Assembly: GCA_950097015.1 (NCBI GenBank)
Contig: CATNEN010000033.1
Location: 5,177,001-5,241,000 of the forward strand
DNA length: 64,000 nt
Direction: 5' to 3'
DNA from: Macrostomum hystrix
Taxonomy: Eukaryota; Platyhelminthes; Macrostomidae
The position numbers and the translations under genes were made by a program. The notes below the pieces were generated by a model. It worked only from the letters and a program-made list of their open reading frames with translations. It was not told the DNA's origin and made no database searches. How positions within the stretch are numbered: the first letter of the stretch is position 1; each line of letters opens with the position of its first letter. This document shows, in pieces, positions 12,253 to 24,403 of the stretch.

Positions 12253-14030
12253 TGTGACTATACAGGCTGGCACTTCGGGAGAGCTGCTGTTTATGTCATG
12301 GATTTGCTACCGTATTAGTAATCGGCCCTTAATTAAAAAGAGGATACGAAATGTCTGGTTCTTGAGTTACATCTCTGTATAGGACTCCCCTCTGCAACTG
12401 TATTTCTGCCTATCCGACACGCGCTTTATTGGTCCAATTCTTTCTGCCAATCGAATCCAATATTGTGAGCTGGCGCGATAAAATGGCTATTATAGACGAC
12501 TGTGTCTCTACACTCTACAGTTTACGGCACATTTTAATAATAGCCGTAGCTGTCAATAACTCAAGCTGTATGATGCGATTATCAATTGAAAGCTTTTTGA
12601 TTTAGATTTTATTTTAATTTTTTGTATCAAATTCTAATTAAAAAAACTCATTCTTAGTATTACGAAAGCATGCACTTCAATAAAAACGGATACTTAAAAA
12701 ATATAGCACTAGCTAATCCCTGTTCTTACAATTTCTCAGAAAGTGCGAATTGGTGCGAATTGTTCAGTCTGAGGTTCAATAAATTATAATTAGCAAGAAG
12801 TATTAAATTAAAAAATTCACATTTTCTTGAATAGCAATCACTACTTTTTCTACCAGTTCCGCTTATAGAGCATTGATTGACCGATAGTTTTCTAAAAAGA
12901 CCGGAAAATATACGTCATGTGCCAATTAGGACAGTAATACTAAAACAAATAAAATGACGCGCTATGCCGATCAGATAATCAGTCACATATAAACGATGCA
13001 AACATATAATTAATTAGTTAATAAGTCTGCTACAAACATTAAAAACAATGGACTACTTGCTTTTGCTTAAATTTTAAAACGATTTTCATTCGTCGAACAA
13101 TTTTTTTATTATTGATCTTACTTGCCGATTACACTAATTCGCGTCGTGTATCGGCATTTAATGTTTATTACCTATTTCTAACTGGGGATTGCCTACATAA
13201 AGAAAAGTTCCGGATAAACTTTTGTGTTTTATTAAAAGTATAGCTAAACTATTATAGTTAAAAAAGAATGTAAAGCATGTTTTTTGTTACACACGTGATT
13301 CTGTTAGGTATTCAGTTTTTGTTATTTACAGGCTTAACTTACATTGCTGTTCTTGTTACATTACATTACAGGCTTGTTACTATTAGTTCTATGTGTGCGT
13401 TATACCCACATCGAGCACTAAGTGTGCATGATGAGAATTGGGTGTGAGGCAAGTACACACTAATGTCACTAACCATGCACACATAATTTGGCAGGCAAAA
13501 CAGATGCACACCCAACATTTTTGGCATATTCTACATGATCCTGACTAGAGTAATAGAATTCAACAATGCTAACTAATTTTAGCTTGCCCATGGCACCTAG
13601 AACACAACACAATGTGTTCAACTGTGCCTGTCTTTGGGGCCCGTCCATGTCTGTTGTTGGCTACCCACAAGTGTTTTTTCAAGCAGCAGTTAAGAAGGAA
13701 AAGCACACATACCAACACTATATGCTTATGGCTTTATGCTCCTGCTGTGCTTTAGAAAAATCAGAGAAGCAGACCATAGATTGTCAGCTTTTTTCTATAC
13801 AGGTAGCTTGTCCTAACCTTATTTATAGCATTGCAAATGTACTTTTATACTCTAATTTGTGGCATAAGTATGGTTTTGTTTGTTAAACTCAAATTCGGCC
13901 AAAAAAATCGTCTATGGCCAAAATAAACCCCATGGTCGGTGGTGCTGACATGGCAGTTTAGCTGGTGAGGAGCACGTTTTTTTAATTCAAATCAGATACT
14001 TTTTGATATGGCTGGCAGATGCCCATCAGC
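12253..14030. other. AT-rich gene desert, left part
   Basis: Upstream of the minus-strand channel gene, so its promoter should lie in the first few hundred bases, but no convincing TATA/initiator arrangement stands out. A 106-codon open frame at 13566-13886 has no family resemblance and no exon-like codon bias. Confidence 0.5.
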
Positions 14031-14330
14031 ACCGATTGTCCTCATCCCTGCCAACGAGGTGGAGAACCCGGCCATGCTGGAGCACCCCCATGCGACCTAC
14101 GATCCATACATGCTGTCACAGTGGCTGGCGATGAAGGTGCAAGGGCCACGATGCACTTCCTTGCAAAGTACCACCTAATTGCGAATAGTCGCCAATGCTG
14201 CGGACAAGCTATGAAGCTTCAGCGCCGGCAAGTAGAATGGTTTATAGATGGTTGGGCCTAGAGTTGTAACACCTGCCATGGCCAATCTTCAGTGTGAAAG
14301 GGCTCCATTTTTGACGGTAGCTAGCTTTAG
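14031..14330 (+). pseudogene. Decayed Merlin/ISXO2-like transposase N-terminal fragment
   Basis: From 14151 the frame reads MHFLAKYHLIANSRQCCGQAMKLQRRQ, then DGWA, a stop codon (14260-14262, where a Trp would be expected), SCNTCHG, another stop, then KGSIFD. The order (LIANS, paired cysteines, DGW-stop-SCxxC zinc ribbon, then S-x-KGS) is that of the N-terminus of ISXO2-like transposases of the Merlin DNA-transposon superfamily. A different frame immediately upstream (YMLSQWLAMKV) may be the earlier part, separated by a frameshift. At least two stops and one frameshift make it non-functional. No catalytic DDE core is visible downstream. Confidence 0.5.
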
Positions 14331-16146
14331 GTAGCTTCTACCCAAAGGACATTATTCTGACATTTCTCCATGTTACATGTTATCCTTGTTACGCCAGTTA
14401 TCGTTTTTCGCGCGAACAAAACCATACTTATGCCCAATTTGTTTAAACTCTGAAAATTAGCATTTTGAACTTCTTTTGGAGCCTTTAATTCAGAATTTCT
14501 AAAAGTAAAGCAAGCTATCAGTTTTGGCTTAAAGTTTTTTCGCTTTAGGAAAATTTTCTGAAAGTAGGGAAGCAAATGCCTAAAATCTTTAGTAGTTAAG
14601 CATGAAATTTTATTTTTATTACACAGAAAAAGTTGTCTGTCTAATGCTTTACTAAGAATAATAAAATTATAAAGAGGGCTCCTATCAAACCATAAGACAT
14701 TATAAAAATGTATTGACTAAAATGCTTAAACACACTTGAGTCCATTCTTTGGACCACAACTAATATGTCATCATAATTCAAAAAGAAATTAATAAAAATG
14801 AATACCTAAAATTAAATTAGTTAATTGTCAAAGTCAATCAGATTGTACCAAGTCTACCTAGATGCCTTCAAAAAAGAAAATGCCATAGTCAGAATAGTGG
14901 TAGAGTGTGCACAGGAACACATTTTTGTGTTTTTGTGGTTAACCTAAATATTTTAGCATTTAATTTAAATGCTAAAATATAAAAATTTAATGTTGTGACA
15001 ATATTGTAGGACTTATTTGGGACTTAGTTTCTTAGAAAATCCTTCGAATGAAGAAAAAAGTTATTAACTAATAATGATGATAATAATGAAACTAATATTC
15101 CTAAAAATTCAGATAATATAATTATCTTTTTATCTTTTGTAAGATAATACAACAATTTTTTTGATAATATAATTATAGTTTTTTTGTATATTTAGTATTA
15201 TAATAATATTTTATAATAATAGTTTAACTATAATTCATTTTATGAATGTGCAGTCATTGCCAGCATTCACTGTGGTGACAAGGCAATAGAGGATACAGCC
15301 CTATATACTGAGCTTGCTAGTCCTTGTGTGGATGTGGGCTTAGTATAAAATGTTTGCAATCTATTATGAGGATTTGTTGAATAATATTGTGCATTTTTTA
15401 TGTATTTAATATATAATGTTATACACTTTATTTAAATATCTAAATAATAAATACTTCATTTAATTAGGAGCCTACATAAATTGCCTAATTTATCTACCAT
15501 TATCACATTTTAAAAATATTGATATTCAGTTCAGTATTTTATTGATAACTAAAGTACAAATAAATATTAAAAGAAAATCAGTGGACAGCAATTCAGCCTG
15601 CAAGCTGAGGAGCATGAATTAATTCAGCAATGATGCTGAGGGATTGCCTACCTACATGTCAGTGACAAGGTGGAGATGAATAATTGAGATAATTGTATGA
15701 ATAATATTTCTTATTAAGAAGACAAAGGAAATATTAGTGAGCTTTAATAAAATTTCTAAAAATGTGTTAGCTAGCTTGCTAAAGTTTCCCTCATACTTTT
15801 GGATTCCTAGAATTATTTGCACTAATTTAAACTAGCCTTAATAAGAGTAGAAATTGGTCATACTTTTAAAGGCTGTTTGTTAGTAAAGAAGCAAAAAAGT
15901 TTTTTTAATCTTAGCTATCATTATCTAATTTAGCAGGCATTTTTTGCTTGAAAGATGTCTGAAAGTATATCACAATTATGCTTTCAAGCCTCATTTTCTG
16001 CTGCAGTTCAAAGTGCCACAGAGCTTGTGTAGCATGAGTCACTGAACATAAAATTCTTACATATATTCCAGCTACACAAGACTCTGTAAACTGCTTAGTT
16101 TTCATTCTGTTCCAAAAAACGTGAACAGTTTCACTATAAGCAAGCA
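14331..16146. other. AT-rich gene desert, right part
   Basis: Very AT-rich, with runs of A/T simple sequence near 15060-15240 and no supported gene. It ends in the 5' UTR of PSME3IP1; an acceptor-like TATTCCAG lies at 16064-16071, 75 nt before the start codon. Confidence 0.5.
14948..14980. repeat. Perfect 15-bp inverted repeat with 3-nt loop
   Basis: The left arm ATATTTTAGCATTTA and the right arm TAAATGCTAAAATAT are exact reverse complements separated by ATT. The arms are AT-rich with a central GC, in a non-coding region. Confidence 0.9.
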
Positions 16147-17167
16147 ATGGAACGCCGATTCATTTCGGAGAAACAATTGGCTGACATCGCCGAGCAGCGG
16201 AAGAAAGACCGCGGCCAGGCTGCCGACGATGAGGAACCCTACGATCCGCGATCGCTCTACGAACGGCTGCAGGAGCAGAAGGATAAAAAGCAGGCCGAAT
16301 TTGACGAGCAGCACGCCATGCGTAATCAGGTGCGAATTTCCTTGTCTTCATTTGCAATATTAGTTTATTATTGGCCGACGCAGCGCTGATATTGACTAGT
16401 CGAAGCAGGCCCAGTACAGTACTCTTACACCGGCAGTTCCGCCTAATCATCTACTTACTAGGTTACTAGTCCGGGACCCGGGAGAAATATGACATAGGAT
16501 AGATGAGACAGCTAAGAGATTAGGCATAGGAAAGATAAGCCATGTAAGTTGAAACAAGATAATCAAATTTCAACTTGACACCCAGCCATGAGCATCTTAC
16601 CCTTCAGCATTTATTGTTTCCCGCCATCCAACTGGCGCTCAGGTGTCTCGCATCACCGAAGACGAAGCCCGCTTCCTGTCCGAAGTAGCCGAGCGTCAAA
16701 TTGCCGAGGAGCGCCGGCGTCGTGATGAAGACCGCGCCATCATCGAGGCCTACAATCGGGCTGTTCAGAGTCGTAAGCCAGCAACTGGCGCTGAGCCGGC
16801 TGCTGACGGCACCCCGACTCTCACAGTGTCCATCTCCGTCTCAGCTAGCAGCGGGCCCGGCCCGGTGGATGCCGCCGGTACCAGAAAGACCAGCTGTCAG
16901 CGCAGCCTGCTTGGCCGGGCCGTTGCTGTTAAGCGGAAGCTGCCAGCCTCCGGTGCAACTGACGAACCGCCGAGTCAGCTGCAGCCGCCGAAGCAATCTC
17001 AGCCTGAGCTGGCAGCAGCTGCTGCTGATGGCTCTATAAAAGAATCAAGCCGGAGTCATGCCGTACCATCCTTGTTAGCCGCATATAGTACTGACTCAGA
17101 GGACGAGGGTTCGAATCCGGGCTCTGAGAATGAAACAAATGCGGATAAAAACAAGGCTGATTCGTGA
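16147..17167 (+). CDS. PSME3IP1: PSME3-interacting protein 1 (NIP30/FAM192A domain)
   Basis: Exons 16147-16329 and 16643-17167 (235 residues; the human protein is about 250), joined in phase 0 at GTGCGA / CAG. The start is the ATG at 16147, opening with MERRFISEKQLADIAEQRKK. The NIP30 domain is clear: YDPRSLYERLQEQKDKKQAEFDE in exon 1 (conserved core), then ITEDEARFLSEVAERQ and a charged helix (EERRRRDEDRAIIEAYNRAV) in exon 2, predicted to be coiled coil. A poorly conserved Ser/Pro/Ala linker follows, then a conserved C-terminal block, SLLAAYSTDSEDEGSN. In the human protein this acidic serine motif is phosphorylated by CK2 and binds the nuclear proteasome activator PA28-gamma. The expected role is therefore nuclear regulation of PA28-gamma proteasomes. 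Intron 1 is short (313 bp) and has no minisatellite. Confidence 0.93.
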
Positions 17168-17822
17168 TTCACAAAAATATGACCTTTTGCATTTCCTACT
17201 GCACTCCAATTTACTCATTTGTTGGATTATTTGAGTGTACATACCTACTTATCACTGTACAGTTTATTAATAAACTTTTATTAGTAATTATTAGTAAATG
17301 TTTATTAGTAAAAGCGCGGTCAGCCTTCATAAGCTTGCTCTCTTTTACTTTTTTATTTCTGTCCTTTTTCCCATTCTAGGCATGCTGAGTGATATGCGGC
17401 TAATGCAGTTGCAGAATAGTTTTGCTTGCGCATTTCCTGCGCGCCGGCGCACACACTAGCCCAGCTGATTCGGGCGGGTGGCACGCGGATGCAATAAATG
17501 CCTATTTTATTTCTCCTATTGATTTTGATTTCCCAATCGCTTCTCTTTCGTCATTCTCTCTGCCCCGCTAGCTGTAGGAAGTGGATTGAAATGGGATCAA
17601 TTTAAAGAAAATCCTGAACAGCTCAGTCGGTATGAGTAGGGCGGCAGCGCTAGCTGGGCCCGGAAAAATATTTCCTCAAACAGGAATGCGGGGCCTCTTC
17701 CACCCTCACCCTCTCAGCAGTTAATTGGCACACTGTCGAATATTTAAGAGTCGGGCCTCAGTCAGGCCGCATTAGTTTAAAACAGTTTGCTTCCTCATTG
17801 TGCCCCTTCCGCTTGCCCCTCG
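17168..17822. other. Spacer between PSME3IP1 and LZTR1
   Basis: Contains the PSME3IP1 3' UTR and the LZTR1 5' region. A strong pyrimidine tract plus CAG (17700-17717) lies 105 nt before the LZTR1 ATG and could be a cis or trans 3' splice site. No TATA box is obvious. Confidence 0.5.
17269..17274 (+). promoter_or_regulatory. Polyadenylation signal of PSME3IP1
   Basis: AATAAA lies 102 nt after the stop codon in AT-rich sequence, the nearest canonical signal to PSME3IP1. Confidence 0.55.
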
Positions 17823-20800
17823 ATGTCTCTTAGAAAGGTGAAACTCCTGTTCCGCAATTTGCAGTTGCGTAATCAGCAGAACTCTTCCTCGTCTGCGTCC
17901 GCGGCTGCGGCCGCCGGCAACCGCTACGTGGCAGATCCTACTGGCTCTCCGGCTGCCGCCGCCGCAGCAGCCGCAGCCTCCGCGCTGTCGTTCTCAACCA
18001 CCGGTGGCTCGGCTGGAGCCTACAGAGGCATCGAGGATCCGGCTGACACGGTGCACTGCTGGAGCCTGGTCGGCAGCTGGGAAGAGATGAAGCGGAGCAA
18101 GCACACTATGGTGGCGCATGTGGAGGCCGGCAGGTACTTTCTATACGCATTCGGTGGCGATAATGGCCGCGCCACGCTTAACGACGTGCTGAGGTGAGAC
18201 TATTTCATATATAAATCATATTCTATCACTGACTATTGTCTAGTGTCTGATAAAAATCATAATCGATCTCCTTAATCTCCATGAGTCTAATACATTCCTA
18301 AATAACTTCTAAATTCTCTTAGATCTCATAGATTCCCCGTAGATCTCATAGACTCCCCGTAGATCTTATAGATTCCCCGTAGATCTCATAGATTCCCCGT
18401 AGATCTCATAGACTCCCCGTAGATCTTATTGATTCTCCGTAGATCTCATAGATTCCCCGTAGATCTCATAGATCTCATAGACCTCATAGATCTCGTAGGT
18501 TTATCAAGGCATTCTATTCTAGATTACTTTCAATCTGAAATCCTCGAAGGCCTGCAATATCCTCTTTCCTTTCCCGCTGTGTTGAATCTACTTTTCAGAT
18601 ACGATGTGGAAGCTCGCACCTGGACGCTGGTGCAGCCAGTGAATGGCACGCCGCCAGCGCCGCGCTACACCCACTCGGCGGTTGTGGCGGACGACTCCAT
18701 GCTGATATTCGGCGGCTACACTGGCGAGGAGAACAAGAACGACCTGTTCGAGTATCGGTTCGCCTCTCGCTACTGGTCCGAGTGGAAGTTCGATGCGAAG
18801 TCGCGCAAACCGGTGCCGCGGACCGCCCACTGCGCTTTCGTCCACAATGGCCGCATGTGGATCTACGCCGGCTATGATGGCAATCGACGGCTCAACGATC
18901 TCTGGCACACACCGGTGCCGTCATCATACAGCTCTCATTCGCCCACGACCACTCACTACTGGGAGGAGGCTGCTCAACTGGGCAACCAGCCCCCACCCCT
19001 GTGCAACTTCTCGCTTACGGTTAGAGCACTCGCCTAGCTGGCCTTGTCACTCTATGGGCTGTTATTGTAGCCTAACTAGCTGTCCTTGTCACTCTATGGG
19101 CTGTTACTGTAGCCTATCTAGCTGTCCTTGTCACTCTATGGGCTGTTACTGTAGCCTATCTAGCTGTCCTTGTCACTCTATGGGCTGTTACTGTAGCCTA
19201 ACTAGCTGTCCTTGTCACTCTATGGGCTGTTACTGTAGCCTAACTAGCTGTCCTTGTCACTCTATGGGCTGTTACTGTAGCCTATCTAGCTGTCCTTGTC
19301 ACTCTATGGGCTGTTACTGTAGCCTATCTAGCTGTCCTTGTCACTCTATGGGCTGTTACTGTAGCCTAACTAGCTGTCCTTGTCACTCTATGGGCTGTTA
19401 CTGTAGCCTAACTAGCTGTCCTTGTCACTCTATGGGCTGTTACTGTAGCCTAACTAGCTGTCCTTGTCACTCTGCTGGCATAAAATACAAATACGAATTA
19501 GTTATATTTTAAATACTGGGCCTTTATATTATACCTTTGCAAGAGCTCCTTGACGTCAATCGCAGGTTTGCCGCGACACCCTTTTCGTGTTCAGCGGGGA
19601 GAGCGGCAGCAAGTCGTCCAATAAGCTGTACCAGTACGACTTCTCCTCTAGCCACTGGTCTGTTATTAATCGCGACAATGTGCTTGGCTGCGTCGCACCG
19701 GCCCCTGAGAAAGTGTTCGGCCATTCCATGCTGAGCTATGGCAGGCATCTGTTCGTGTTCGGCGGAGTCACCGGCTCGTCTGTCATGAATCAGCTGTTTA
19801 GCTACGATTTAGACGACAAGACCTGGTCCACTGTGGAGCCTGCGTCAGGTTAGTTAGTTTATTATTGCAGATCACAAGTCCTAAGTAAAACATTTCCTCA
19901 AGCCAGTCCTTCATTTAGGTTAGGTCTGAGCCTTCCTCAGATAAAATCCTTTCTCAGATTCTCGGTTAAAACCTTCCAGATCATCATGTAAAACCTTTCT
20001 CAGATTCTGAGGTAAAACTTCCCTCAGATTCTCAGGTACAACCTTCCTCAGATCCTCAGGTACAACCTTCCTCAGATCATCAGGTACAACCTTCCTCAGA
20101 TCCTCAGGTACAAGCTTCCTCAGATTCTCAGGTACAACCTTCCTCAGATCCTCAGGTACAACCTTCCTCAGATCATCAGGTACAACCTTCCTCAGATCCT
20201 CAGGTACAACCTTCCTCAGATCATCAGGTACAACCTTCCTCAGATCCTCAGGTACAACCTTCCTCAGATCCTCAGGTACAAGCTTCCTCAGATCCTCAGG
20301 TACAACCTTCCTCAGATCCTCAGGTACAACCTTCCTCAGATCCTCAGGTACAACCTTCCTCAGATCCTCAGGTACAACCTTCCTCAGATCCTCAGGTAAT
20401 TTTTTCGGGTTATATGTTCGCTTCTTGCAGGCAGCCGCATACCAGATGGTCGGCTGTACCACAGCGCTGTACTGGTGGACTCTAGCATGTACATCTTTGG
20501 TGGCAACGTGGAGAAGAATCTATTTAGCGGGGACATGTACCGCATCCAGCTGTCCAGCTATCCCCGCTGCACTCTACAAGACGATTTTGGCCGCCTCCTA
20601 CAGTCCGGGATGCTGTGCGATGTGGAATTCCAAGTCGGACCAGACAAGCAGTCCATCATGGCGCACCAGTGCTTTCTGGCTGCCAGGTTGGGGCTATGAA
20701 ACATTGCTATGTGAAGCATTTCTTTAGCTCAATATACTACTTAGTAGCTTTTGTGTCGCAGGTTGCATTTGCCATTCCGCTATTCACAGATCCTGCTTCC

Positions 20801-22059
20801 TCCTTAATCGTATTCGCGAGGCTCGCCAGGCAGCCCTTCAATCGTCGTCATCGGCATCCACACAACCATCAGTGCAGCAGCGGTCTCCATCGCCTTCTCA
20901 GCAGCAGAATCTCGGTCAGTCATCCGGGAGCGGCAAACCGCTTCAAGTCCGCCTGCCGGACACGGATCCCACGGCCTTCCGCCTGATCCTGTCGTTTGTG
21001 TACACGGACCAGCTGCAGCCGGTGGAAAATGCTGAGGACATGCAGAACACTGGCACCATCCTGCTGATGATGCAGGTGTACCAGCTAGCCCTGCAGTTTC
21101 AGATGTCCCGCCTGCAGCACGTGGTCACCCAGTACCTCGAGTCCTGCATTAACGAGCGCAATGTTGTTGTGACCTACGAGAGATCCAGCGAGCTGGGTCA
21201 GGTCCCGTTAAAAGAGTACTGCCTGAACTTCATGACCAAAGACTCGGTGTACAAGTCCGTCATACACAGGTGCGACTGAATTTCGTTTTTCTAGAGTAGT
21301 CAATCAGTCAAGCTTTGAGATCAGTCTTTTCATATTGCACTCGATTGCAGCCGCGAATTCGAGGAGCTTGACAAGCCGCTGATCCTCGAGGTGGTGCGTC
21401 GCCGCGAGCGCTACGCAGCCTCGCCCGGAGGCGCTGGCGCCGGCACAACCGCCAATTCCGTCAACCGAATCATCGACGCGCACAAACGGGACATTCTTGA
21501 GCACACAAACAGCCTGAAGAAGGACATGGCCATCTTTCTGAGCACAGTCGGCCGCGACTACTCGGATGTGACGCTGCTATTAGGAGAGCATCGGATCCCG
21601 GCGCACCGTGCGGTGCTGGCCGCGCGCTGCGGCTACTTTGAAGGTTTCTTTCGTTCGTTTCCGCCCAAAGATGATCTGGTCGAAGTCACGTTTGGAAGCC
21701 ACGTGCCAACCAAGCAAGCTTTCACTAACCTGCTGCGCTACATCTATTGCGGCGATATGAGCATGCCGCCGGCTGATCTCATGTACATTGCCAACGCCTG
21801 CGACTATTATAACTTTGCTAACGACCGGCTGCAGGCCTACTGCAAGCAAAACATCGAGGTCAACATCTCGCCGGACAATGTGCTCACTATTCTAGAAGCC
21901 GCAGATGTTATCAAATCCCAGGGCGTGAAGTCTCACGCGTTGCGCATTGTGGCTAAGAATGCCAGACGCATTGTTGACGGCGAGCAGTCGGCTACGCTGC
22001 TGCGACTGCCGCAGCCGCTGCTGGTTGAAATTTTGCGGGCTATTGTGCTAGACAAATAA
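17823..22059 (+). CDS. LZTR1: Leucine-zipper-like regulator 1, CUL3 adaptor (kelch-BTB-BACK)
   Basis: Six exons: 17823-18193, 18599-19019, 19566-19848, 20431-20686, 20790-21269 and 21351-22059. They sum to 2520 nt (839 residues; human LZTR1 is 840), all borders GT-AG and frame-consistent. The ATG at 17823 is the first in frame. An Ala/Ser-rich N-terminus (residues 20-65) is followed by kelch repeats in exons 1-4 (MKRSKHTMVAHVEAGRYF, YAFGGDNGRATLND, NDLFEYRFASRYWSEW, WIYAGYDGNRRLNDLW, MYIFGGNVEKNLFSGDMYR). The first BTB-BACK runs from about residue 420 (MLCDVEFQVG) and the second from about 665 (DYSDVTLLLGEHRIPAHRAV), with LRYIYCGDMSMPPADLMYIA and LQAYCKQNIEVNISPDNVL nearly identical to human. 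LZTR1 recruits RAS-family GTPases (RIT1, MRAS, RAS) to CUL3 for ubiquitination, often at Golgi or endosomal membranes. Introns 1-3 each carry a different minisatellite. Confidence 0.97.
18321..18492. repeat. 20-bp minisatellite, LZTR1 intron 1
   Basis: The unit is GATTCCCCGTAGATCTCATA, with GATT/GACT and CTCA/CTTA variants, about 8 copies and a degenerate tail of ATCTCATAG words. Confidence 0.9.
19034..19473. repeat. 42-bp minisatellite, LZTR1 intron 2
   Basis: The unit contains AGCTGTCCTTGTCACTCTAT and GGGCTGTTACTGTAGCC, period 42 bp, about 10.5 copies. It starts 14 bp after the exon-2 donor. Copies differ mainly at a single TAACT/TATCT position. Confidence 0.95.
19931..20397. repeat. 24-bp minisatellite, LZTR1 intron 3
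   Basis: The unit is built from CCTCAGATCCTCAGGTACAA plus CCTT, about 19 copies, the first few diverged. Each unit carries a CAG|GTAC word resembling a donor and a CCTCAG word resembling an acceptor. A 180-codon minus frame here is artefactual. Confidence 0.95.
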
Positions 22060-22060
22060 A
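22055..22060 (+). promoter_or_regulatory. AATAAA overlapping the LZTR1 stop codon
   Basis: AATAAA at 22055-22060 includes the TAA stop; a second one lies at 22668-22673. Either could serve 3' end formation. The downstream copy gives a more ordinary 3' UTR. Confidence 0.4.
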
Positions 22061-22902
22061 CTCTACTGGGTCCTCCTCTAACAAGAGTGCTCTGAGAGTA
22101 CTTTAAGGTCTATTAAGGTGTCCCGCCAATCAAAAATGAGGCTGGGATGTAAATGGAGTGGGGTGGCTGCGAGCCGATCGGGGATAAGATGACAACTAAT
22201 TAGGCAATCATGCATGGATTCTTTCATTTGTCCAGCTCGATCAAGTCTTGATTAAAGTGTTATATTTAATATTTTCAAATTTTGAGTCAATTCTTGTTCG
22301 CTAGCTTTGATTTCTGTGTCTGGAAAGTACACTAGAAAGACTGGAAAGACATCTTGATGCCTGCACATCACCCTATGCATAGTAGACTAGGCGCAGCATT
22401 TTTGATCGAAAGCTATTGTTTCTGTGAGTGCAATTTTGTTACTATTAGCAACCATTTCATTTTAATCTCGATTTCATATTCCGTAATCTGTACACAACTA
22501 GATTTTTTATGTTGAATGTAATCGTTTTTAATTAGTGTTTTGCCACCAGTGTTCGCTTTGTAAGCATCGTAACTGCAGGAAATCAAACTATTTTTTCAGC
22601 TCCATATTCAGCTGCAAGTGTCACAGAAGTTTTCACTTTGCTTTCAATGGATGCATTTGTTCTAAGAAATAAACATGCGACTCGAGGCGGTTAAACTTCA
22701 GCTCTTTGTTTTTGGCTACCTGCGGAATGCCAGACTTCATTTTCGCAAACTTTTTGTACATTCTCCATATTCATAGATTACTTAGATTTGATATATTATA
22801 TGACGCATTTTATCATAGGAGAATAACCTATAGGCGAGTATGAGTAACCCATAGGACTTAAAAATCAACCACGTAGGTCCATATGCCTCTTTTGACTGCC
22901 CA
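22060..22902. other. LZTR1 3' region
   Basis: About 840 bp of AT-rich sequence without a supported gene, probably 3' UTR and spacer up to the 29-bp satellite. Confidence 0.5.
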
Positions 22903-24262
22903 CCCGCCATTTCACACCTTGACCTGGTTAATCCACCATTTCACACCTTGACCTGGTTAATCCACCATTTCACACCTTGACCTGGTTAATCCACCATTTC
23001 ACACTTTGACCTGGTTAATCCACCATTTCACACCTTGACCTGGTTAATCCACCATTTCACACATTGACCTGGTTAATCCACCATTTCACACATTGACCTG
23101 GTTAATCCACCATTTCCCACATTGACCTGGTTAATCCACCATTTCACACCTTGACCTGGTTAATCCACCATTTCACACCTTGACCTGGTTAATCCACCAT
23201 TTCACACCTTGACCTGGTTAATCCACCATTTCACACCTTGACCTGGTTAATCCACCATTTCCCACATTGACCTGGTTAATCCACCATTTCACACATTGAC
23301 CTGGTTAATCCACCATTTCACACATTGACCTGGTTAATCCACCATTTCACACCTTGACCTGGTTAATCCACCATTTCACACATTGACCTGGTTAATCCAC
23401 CATTTCACACATTGACCTGGTTAATCCACCATTTCACACCTTGACCTGGTTAATCCACCATTTCACACATTGACCTGGTTAATCCACCATTTCACACCTT
23501 GACCTGGTTAATCCACCATTTCACACATTGACCTGGTTAATCCACCATTTCACACATTGACCTGGTTAATCCACCATTTCACACCTTGACCTGGTTAATC
23601 CACCATTTCACACATTGACCTGGTTAATCCACCATTTCACACATTGACCTGGTTAATCCACCATTTCACACATTGACCTGGTTAATCCACCATTTCACAC
23701 ATTGACCTGGTTAATCCACCATTTCACACCTTGACCTGGTTAATCCACCATTTCACACATTGACCTGGTTAATCCACCATTTCACACCTTGACCTGGTTA
23801 ATCCACCATTTCACACCTTGACCTGGTTAATCCACCATTTCACACCTTGACCTGGTTAATCCACCATTTCCCACATTGACCTGGTTAATCCACCATTTCA
23901 CACATTGACCTGGTTAATCCACCATTTCACACCTTGACCTGGTTAATCCACCATTTCACACATTGACCTGGTTAATCCACCATTTCACACATTGACCTGG
24001 TTAATCCACCATTTCACACCTTGACCTGGTTAATCCACCATTTCACACATTGACCTGGTTAATCCACCATTTCACACCTTGACCTGGTTAATCCACCATT
24101 TCAAACCTTGACCTGGTTAATCCACCATTTCACACATTGACCTGGTTAATCCACCATTTCACACATTGACCTGGTTAATCCACCATTTCCCACATTGACC
24201 TGGTTAATCCACCATTTCACACATTGACCTGGTTAATCCACCTTGACCAGGTAAATCCAGCA
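22903..24262. repeat. 29-bp satellite, about 47 copies
   Basis: The unit begins CCACCATTTCACACCTTGAC and ends CTGGTTAAT. Copies fall mainly into CACCTTG and CACATTG forms, with rare CCCACATTG. The order of forms partly recurs (compare 23131-23460 with 23770-24050), suggesting block duplication. It ends about 140 bp before the MFSD14 start. Confidence 0.96.
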
Positions 24263-24403
24263 GCTTAGACCAGGTTACTGAGACTGAATTCCATTTTTCA
24301 ATCATTTTGTCTAATGAATTCTATAAAATTAGCATCACAAAAATTTCAGCCGCATGACCAGCGGCAACTCTCGCGTCGCTTTCTAACAACAGTCCGGTCT
24401 ATT

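Noticed and set aside
13566-13886. 106-codon plus-strand ORF in the gene desert
   Set aside because: AT-rich with no family similarity, no splice context and no codon bias like neighbouring exons.
17106-17125. tRNA T-arm-like GGTTCGAATCC
   Set aside because: It lies inside the PSME3IP1 coding exon in frame and no cloverleaf can be formed around it.
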